From Suillus spraguei (Eukaryota; Basidiomycota; Agaricomycetes; Boletales; Suillaceae): a DNA stretch of 64,000 nucleotides. The translations under genes and the position numbers were made by a program. Under the pieces are notes generated by a model. That model saw only the letters and a list, made by a program, of their open reading frames with translations, ran no database searches and was not told the origin of the DNA. The DNA lies in assembly GCA_016800925.1 (NCBI GenBank), contig JABCPU010000107.1, positions 117,080 through 181,079 of the forward strand. The letters are read 5' to 3'. Shown here piece after piece: positions 57,752-64,000 of the stretch (within the stretch, counting starts at the first letter, position 1; each line of letters starts with the position of its first letter).

Positions 57752-58203
57752 AACATAAGAAGTGACGGGAAATCGATACTACTAGGTTGCATTGGGCGAG
57801 ATTGGAGGCACCGGTGGCATACAGGTCAGGTAGGCACTCCACTAGTGGGCACAGAGAACTTGAGACGTCGTTCTGGGCACTTAGAATCACCTAGATAGTG
57901 GCGGGAGGGAAAGACTTTAGCATACTTGATTAAAAGTTGAAACGTACCTCAGTATTACTGTGCGAGGTGCCGCATTATGTGACATGCATCTCAAGCAAGG
58001 CTGATTATATCAGCGGATATCGCTGGCGTTAGTGGCCTAAAACGGATATAAGTCGTCTGTAAAGTCTATTGGGGGGGGGTAGATGACACATGGTTACGAA
58101 CTGACTGTAAATAAACAGCGGCATCGCGGCACACCTGCCTAATAAGGGTAAATATATGATATGATATTCTAATCAGAATATTTCAGCCTACGGAAAGTCA
58201 TCC

Positions 58204-59270
58204 AATGTATGTCTTCATTATTCCACCAGTTCACAACAACTGCGAAAACTACAATCAAACAATGGATCAAGACATCATTCGAGTGTGTCATATTCACGCA
58301 CCTATCATAGCAATAGAATTTGAATTGATAAGGGACCACCATCAGTGAAGATAATTTTTTAAAATACAATGTTGTTGAGCAACGTAACAGCTTTCACATC
58401 TCACGATCATGTTGAAGAAAGTTTGGAAGGAACGACCAATTTGCAGGCACGCCTGGTGCGTGCTAGCCCTGTTTAGCAGCCATAAGTAGTTCCTACGACT
58501 ACGGACTCATCGATGCAACGGTTCTCTGATGCAGTCATTTGAGACCAGTGTAGCATTTGAAGATGAATGGCCGTTTGTCGAATTATGAGAGTTCATGCGG
58601 CATGCCAGATATACCACAACCATCGGTGTGAGTGCCCAAACGATAAGGCCGTGAAACTTGAATGTAAGTTGTGGCCAACGATAAGAAACACTGACAAGAC
58701 GCGAGGATGAACGACGACAGCGTCACAGTCACGGTCAGGTACAATAAACTTGCATGATCTGTGTCTTGAGAGACACTTCAGAGCGATGCTTTTGGGATAG
58801 TCCAGGGACACTCGTACACCATGCACACCATACTATTTCTGGTATTTATGACTCTCGGAGATGAATCACAGCTAGGTGTATCAATGTATTGCGCTCACAC
58901 TTGCACTAGTTACATTTTTTGTTTCGTTGCGGCTCAACTGCACCATGTCGCCTGTATTATTTTAGTGATCAAATCAAGCCCATGTTATCTTCAGAGTGCG
59001 CTTCCGTAACGCACGTAAGTTAAGCGTTCATTTCAGCACGTGCTTAGGTGTAAGTAAGTCACCAGGTTCACGAATATATCCACCGAGGCGCCGTACTCTG
59101 CATGATCTTTTCAAGTACTGCAGGTACGTTGCTCTGAGTCGGAATTATATTTAAAACCAAGTGACCTTTCGTAATGGAAGACATATTATTGAAGTAGTTG
59201 AGTAGGATGTGTCATATAAGGAAATAACTTCCCGGCTGCGGGCCCCGGGGCTAATTGACTTGCTCACCCG
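58204..59270. other. Right flank of segment copy D, no gene identified
   Basis: The first 200 bp match 10070-10330 and 45430-45640. Minus-strand (58593-58826) and plus-strand (58821-59009) open frames show no motif. The stretch includes the end of duplicated sequence and the upstream region of the VanZ-like gene. Confidence 0.45.
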
Positions 59271-59285
59271 CACTCGCCGTTGCCA

Positions 59286-60381
59286 ATGGCAGGACACATA
59301 CGACTACCCATGGCACCAAATTCTCCAAGCCCGCCGTCAAAGCCAATACGCAAGTATCTTAAGAAAATGTCAAAAGCTATAATGAAATCTCACCGAGTCC
59401 AGCTTCCAAAATACGACTTACCCATTCGACTGCGGCCGGTAGGCGTCTCTCGGGACTATCACACGAAGCTCCAGTCACTTAATCACTCAATTCATTAGTG
59501 GTTCATCGTATTCACCTGCGTGATCATGGTGATACTCGCTTTCTTAGGTTTCACAAGCTATGCCCGGGCCCTACCCCTGAACGATAAGTTCCTGCACTTT
59601 ACTTGCTTGTGCGTCGCGACGGGCGTGTTTTACTTTATATTCGACGTGGAGGAGTGAGTTTTGACGTTTTCAGTTACTAGTGTTTTACTGAAGACTTGGG
59701 TTTATTTGTAGAGAAGCTCGTAGAATTTGGTTCTGGCGCCATTCAGGGCTGATATTCACCGCTGTCATATGTTTCTTCTTTGGAGGGTTCGTGAGCGAGA
59801 TCGTACAGTCCATGCTTCCAGTACGTGCCCCTTTCCTCGAATTAGCGAGTACAATGAGATAAGGCGGAATTAGCAGCACAAGGAATTTGAGTTTGGTGAT
59901 GTGGTGGTATGTGTTCCTGGCTCTGGCACTTTTCATTCAGTCATCACGCTTGACAGGCAAATTGGCTGGGTTCTACCGTCGGACTCTATCTTGCATATTA
60001 TATAGAGAAATATTACCGTTCGCGGAGAGAGGTGAGCCGCTTCCTACATCGTCCAGCGATCTCACGCGAATTTCAATTCCTCAGATCGCACGCCTATACC
60101 GCCCCTTGGAGACGGACGAGATTTCTGATGCAGACGATGCGTCAGACATTGAAGCAACGTCTGGAACACAGCTCTTGCCCTTGTACTCTCATCCCTCAGC
60201 CTCATCCAAGTCAAAGTCTATCAAAGGCGCCCGATTAGACGACGTCTGGGATGAAAGAGAAGAATTGTTCGATATTGGCGATGACAGTAGCGACGAGGAT
60301 GGTGTAGGCACACCACGACCGCAACATGAAAGTTCTCAAGGCATTACCCCTCCTCCAACGATAACTATCACAAGTTCATGA
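59286..60381 (+). CDS. VanZ-like domain membrane protein, six exons
   Basis: Exons 59286-59438, 59499-59653, 59712-59820, 59877-59906, 59957-60031 and 60085-60381 sum to 819 nt, 272 residues, phases consistent. A basic N-terminus (KPIRKYLKKMSKAIMK) precedes four likely membrane segments: FIVFTCVIMVILAFLGF, LHFTCLCVATGVFYFIF, GLIFTAVICFFFGGFVSE and ANWLGSTVGLYLAYYI. The VanZ-type pattern (ALPLNDKFLHF, then FVSEIVQSMLP, KEFEFGDVVAN) is clear. The tail is soluble and acidic (DDVWDEREELFDIGDDSSDED). Function in fungi is unknown to me; VanZ proteins are best known from bacterial teicoplanin resistance. Exon 4's acceptor is a TAGCAG tandem (NAGNAG), so one Gln may be alternately included. An ATG two codons upstream is also possible. 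Convergent with the gene at 60677. Confidence 0.85.
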
Positions 60382-60383
60382 AC

Positions 60384-60700
60384 ACAACGGAATTTTTTAT
60401 AACATCTTGTACACCATCATTTAGCATGTGTTTGCATCTCAATAGATCTAATCCATACAGAACAAATGCAATCATGTTATACCCTATGAAGGTCGAGCAA
60501 TCGCTTCAACGTCCGCTCGTCTCGAAATAAAGTCACTGACTCGCTGAGTCTTAAACAAATGCTTCAAGAACGCAACGGAATTTTTATGGCACCATCATAC
60601 CATCATTTAGCGTAGCAATGATCAGAATCAATCATCTATAACGAATGTGATGCAGTATATCCAATCGTGCTACGTACTATGAAGGTCGAGTGGTTTCAAG
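60384..60700. repeat. Partial tandem duplication of the 3' end of the Mmc1-like gene
   Basis: Two copies about 190 bp apart share ACGGAATTTTT, CACCATCATTTAGC, then CTATGAAGGTCGAG. The second copy's CTATGAAGGTCGAG is the true end of the minus-strand gene; the first, at about 60486, lies downstream of it and encodes a decayed version of the last 15 or so codons. It lies in the space between the two convergent genes. Confidence 0.75.
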
Positions 60701-62919
60701 CGCCTCAACGTCACCTTGCATCGAAACAAGATCGTCCCTAATAAGATCGATTTCTTCCTGTTGTTTCCCAGCAAGCTCTCGCAGCCCCACGTATGCCGCT
60801 ATAGGAACAACCGCGACATTTTTCTCAATCGCTCGCTCCAAAGTCACCTGTTAAACAAACTCATCAGTCCAGTCCATGTAAAAACAAAAACACCTAAGGA
60901 CTCACCTTCAGATCCCTCTTCAGCCCCTCCCCAACCCTATCAGCATCCTCCACCCATTTCTTCTTTGCTCGCTCCCATTTCCCCACCGCCCATCTTATAC
61001 TAGCAACAGCAACAAGCGCACCAGCACCCAATGCAGTCCCTGCTTCAGAGCCAGCGCCAATGCTCAGAGCGTTCTCTCCAAACGCAAGCCACCATCCTAC
61101 ACCAGCACCGCCAAACATACCACCAAACGCGCCCAACACTGTGTTCTGGGCATCACGGTGTAAACGTATGGTGGTGTATTTTGTTATCTGGGAACGTCGT
61201 ACTTGGATAGGGCGGGTGAGGGCATCTGGGGTGAGTGCGTATGTTGGGGAGTGTGTCAGTTGACGGAGGTGGTTGTCGAGGATAGGGGAATGGAAGGCGG
61301 GGGATGAAGATGGAGATGCAAGTTTGGCGAGTTGGGAAAAGGTAGATGATGTTAGGGATGCTTGGGTAGAGGTAAGACGACCCGTTTGCAGGATGAGCTA
61401 CAGGTTATCAGCTTTACAACAACAACAAACGATGCGTACATACCTGGTTTTCAAGTTCCCTACACCAGCGCCTGTCTAACGCGGAACTCACCAAGGAATC
61501 TATCTCATCGACGCGCCAGATCATCTTCAGCCAAGTCAGCGACTCTAGTAAGGCTTTCATCTCTTTCAAACCTCGGAGCAGGGCTTCGTCTATTCCAGAC
61601 TCTACCAACACCTCCCTGTCTGTTCTCGCACGGACTTCTTCTACTTGCGATTGCAGCTCGCTCGCACCTATAAAGACGCGGTCTATCGCTGCGCGCGCTT
61701 GGGATACCGATCGGGCGCCAGCATACAACGCGCTCCGCATTTGTGTCAGAGCACTCCGGGTGCGGATAGTTAACAATAATGATGATGAGGTGCGACTCGA
61801 GTCCTTCAACTCAAACATCCCCGCCAAAACATCACCAAGAAGCGATATCCTCGACCCCATAAAGTTGTCCTGGTATTTTTGGATAACAGCAGGAGACGAA
61901 GGATCCGACTTTAGAGCAGAGACAGCTTGCAATGCACGAATAGGGTCCACAGAAATAATCTTTCCGGGTGTACAATTTGCAGCTGCCAATTCCTTGGAAA
62001 TGTAATCCAGCGCATGTCCGGACGCGCTAGAAGCGGTGAGGACGAGTATTGTATTCTGTCTTTGAAGAATGTGTTGAGCGTTTGAGATGAGGGTGGGTAG
62101 TGGGGTTGTTAGTGGGTTGAAGAGGAGGATTAGTACGTCTCCTTTGAGGAGCGTTTTTGGGAGGGAAGGATGGGAGGAGAGAAATGGGATTTCGGTGAGT
62201 TGGATGGGGAAGGGGTATTGTTGGAGCCAAGGTGCAGGTATGGCGAGGCTGTCGTTGATGAGGGAGGTTGATGACCTATGACTATTCAGAATATCTGTCA
62301 AGTATCCTGCACTGACAACAAACATAAAACATGGACGCACTCAATTGTAAGATAGGCAGACTGGTTTTTCCACCGGTTTCGTAGGATGTCGCTGTAAGCA
62401 TCATCAGTTGTAAATGGGTTTTCGAGGAGAGCTGTGATGAGCTCATATGAGCCGGCCCATTTGTCAGTTCCGCATACTGGAAAGAAGTAACTTTGTCGGA
62501 CACAAGAACATAGAAAGTCAGACGGAGGACTCACCGACTACGCGAGCACTCTGATGCACTCCTGACGGGGAACATAACTCTGCATCGACCTCGCTCAAAA
62601 GTTCACTCCAGAGTTGGGAAGACTGTATTCCTCCGTCAGTGGTAGATCCCGGTAGTGCGCGAGGCAAAAATGCTGAGATTTTGTCTAACGGAGCTAAAAC
62701 TTCTCGTTTACTTGAATACGCCTTGCTCCCTGGGGAATCCTTGGAGGTTTGAGCGCTACTGCTGCATGCTCGGGTGCACCTGCTGGGGTTCCGCCGGTAG
62801 CCAGTAACAAATAACCTGGATTTTTTTGCATTGTGCAACACAGAGAGCTGGATGCTGAGATCTCTTGGCGAGATAATTGTACGATAAACATGGTGGCGAG
62901 CGACTAGACATGATGGCAT
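60677..62919 (-). CDS. Mmc1-like mitochondrial protein, five exons
   Basis: Exons 62535-62919, 62341-62476, 61444-62281, 60906-61397 and 60677-60847 sum to 2022 nt, 673 residues, all phases consistent. The N-terminus is basic and Ser-rich without acids (mitochondrial presequence-like). The middle is dynamin-like in character but without a recognisable GTPase P-loop (GDVLILLFNPLTT, QRQNTILVLTASS). A helical region follows (ALTQMRSALYAGARSVSQAR), then a Gly/Ala-rich hydrophobic stretch (VLGAFGGMFGGAGVGWWLAF, then GTALGAGALVAVASIRW) that may be membrane-embedded. The C-terminus has WERAKKKWVEDADRVGEGLK. I assign it by resemblance to fungal Mmc1 (mitochondrial matrix, dynamin-like-derived) proteins. 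Moderate certainty on the name, high on the gene. Confidence 0.75.
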
Positions 62920-64000
62920 TGAATGTGACCTTCTACTACAGGTCGCGGAGACAGAGTGCGTGCTACCCGATCGGCGTTGATGTCCAGTGCACGTGACTCA
63001 CCGCTGTCAGTTCACTCTTGCTATCGCATACTTAATATGAAAAACCGGTGATCTCTTACGGTATTTTTAGTACTGATTTTCGGACAAGAGGTACATCATG
63101 TCATGAACGAATCTCAATAAGAATGTGTTCATAGGTTGAACTCTGTTTTGTTTTTCAGTGTGTGTAGTAGTTTATCGACAAGGTCGTGCTGACATAAAAA
63201 TATTCCAGGTGTCTTTTGGAATATCATAAATTTGATCGACTAAGTAATTAGTACCGTGCTATCGCACAATCAGCTTCATTGTGCTGTGTATATCTCCTCA
63301 TACCGTATGTTTGCTTGTGACTGGCTGCACGCAGTTTCTGTTCCGACGACCTCAACAACCAATGCAGTGAGTATTCCACAACGATGCATGTCATCCCCAT
63401 TTAATCACCTGCACTTCCATGTAGCCTGAGGGGTAAGGAGATCCTTGATTATATTGCTGGTTCAATATAAATGACTGCCACAGCTGTGAGTTATGTTTGA
63501 TCCTGAGGCTGACCACTAACATTACTGATTTTGTCAGGCTTTATCCTGTATATCACAGCGGATTGAATTACTATCGTCGTAACTATAATGCTGGGCGGTG
63601 AGTGATGCAACACAGCACCTTGGTTATTTTCAGTCAACTGAAACATTGTGCAAGCTATCATGATTGTAGCGCCGCGTACATGCCAATCCCTGACTCTGCT
63701 GCCTTGTTCCGCCTAGATGTCATTCTACGTGTGCCTCGACCTTGACTCAGAATATGATAAGTGCCTTTAAAGTGACTTTGGAGGCTCGCTAGAAATCTCC
63801 GACAAGATCACCCGGAACTTGATAAGTTCAATTGCCAGTGGGATATAATTACATGTCCAATGGTTGTGGAAATCCTGACATTCGTCTGTCACCTGATATA
63901 TCGGTATGTCAGGGTATGTCACAGCCAAACAAAGCCCCGGCACCATTAACATTCTTCCTGACAATGCTTCAACTTGGCCTCTCCAATAGTCTACATAGTG
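62920..64000. other. Intergenic region with splice-site-like signals, no firm gene
   Basis: Upstream of the Mmc1-like gene. On the plus strand there are several good donor/acceptor pairs around 63377-63680 (for example GTGAGTTATG to TTTGTCAG with a CTAAC branch near 63517) and a short candidate exon (LYPVYHSGLNYYRRNYNA, about 63540-63596). The surrounding exons do not join into a clean frame. This could be the decayed end of a gene or chance. Confidence 0.35.

Larger units (their letters stand above)
54822..58203. mobile_element. PIF/Harbinger-type element 2, inverted and carrying a Tc1-like element
   Basis: The ends GGATAACTTTCCGTAGGC (left) and its near-complement GCCTACGGAAAGTCATCC (right) are flanked by the 3-bp duplication AAT (54819-54821, 58204-58206). 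It is the reverse of element 1 over 54822-54926 and 57485-58203. The middle, about 54928-57484, is foreign, and about 300 bp of the element-1 sequence is missing at the join, so this was an insertion with deletion or a replacement. Confidence 0.85.

Overview
The window looks like a transposon-rich accessory region of an agaricomycete (mushroom-forming basidiomycete) nuclear genome. The evidence is host genes with 50-60 nt GT-AG introns, a KDZ transposase, a PIF/Harbinger pair, hAT and pogo/Tigger elements, and host families I recognise from agaricomycetes (a VanZ-like membrane protein, an Mmc1-like mitochondrial protein, a SAM methyltransferase, a cytochrome b5-domain protein). The species cannot be fixed from the sequence.

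Layout. 1-3650: a tandem tRNA-like array, a MITE and one intact four-exon gene for a secretory or membrane protein. 3680-10560: copy A of a duplicated segment. It carries a broken cytochrome b5 gene, split by about 3 kb holding a pogo-derived element and a second, inverted tRNA-like array, and then an intact methyltransferase gene (MT-A). 10560-35730: a block of nested transposons. It holds a Gypsy element with LTRs nested four deep, a KDZ element plus a linked gene, and a 5.8 kb pogo/Tigger element with several insertions. 35733-59200: copies B, C and D of the duplicated segment (MT-B and MT-C intact, MT-D broken). These are interrupted by a 6.3 kb Copia element, two PIF/Harbinger relics (one carrying a Tc1-like transposase gene) and a 3.6 kb hAT element. 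59286-62919: two intact convergent single-copy-type host genes (VanZ-like and Mmc1-like).

Many insertions can be dated relative to one another because target-site duplications (TSDs) are preserved: 5 bp for LTR families A and C and for Copia, 4 bp for LTR family B, 8 bp for hAT, 3 bp for Harbinger, TA for the pogo/mariner types. Solo-LTR family A inserted four times, each time into another element, so it was among the most recent arrivals. Transposon genes are mostly killed by in-frame TGA, often where Arg would be expected, which fits C-to-T decay of CGA codons.

The most interesting items are: the four-copy methyltransferase family with a conserved GC-AG intron; the pogo-derived ORF that keeps the DNA-binding part and the C-terminal tail but has lost the whole catalytic domain in frame; the inverted tRNA-like arrays; the KDZ-linked gene; and the LTR nest. 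Assignments rest on reading motifs by eye. No database search was run.
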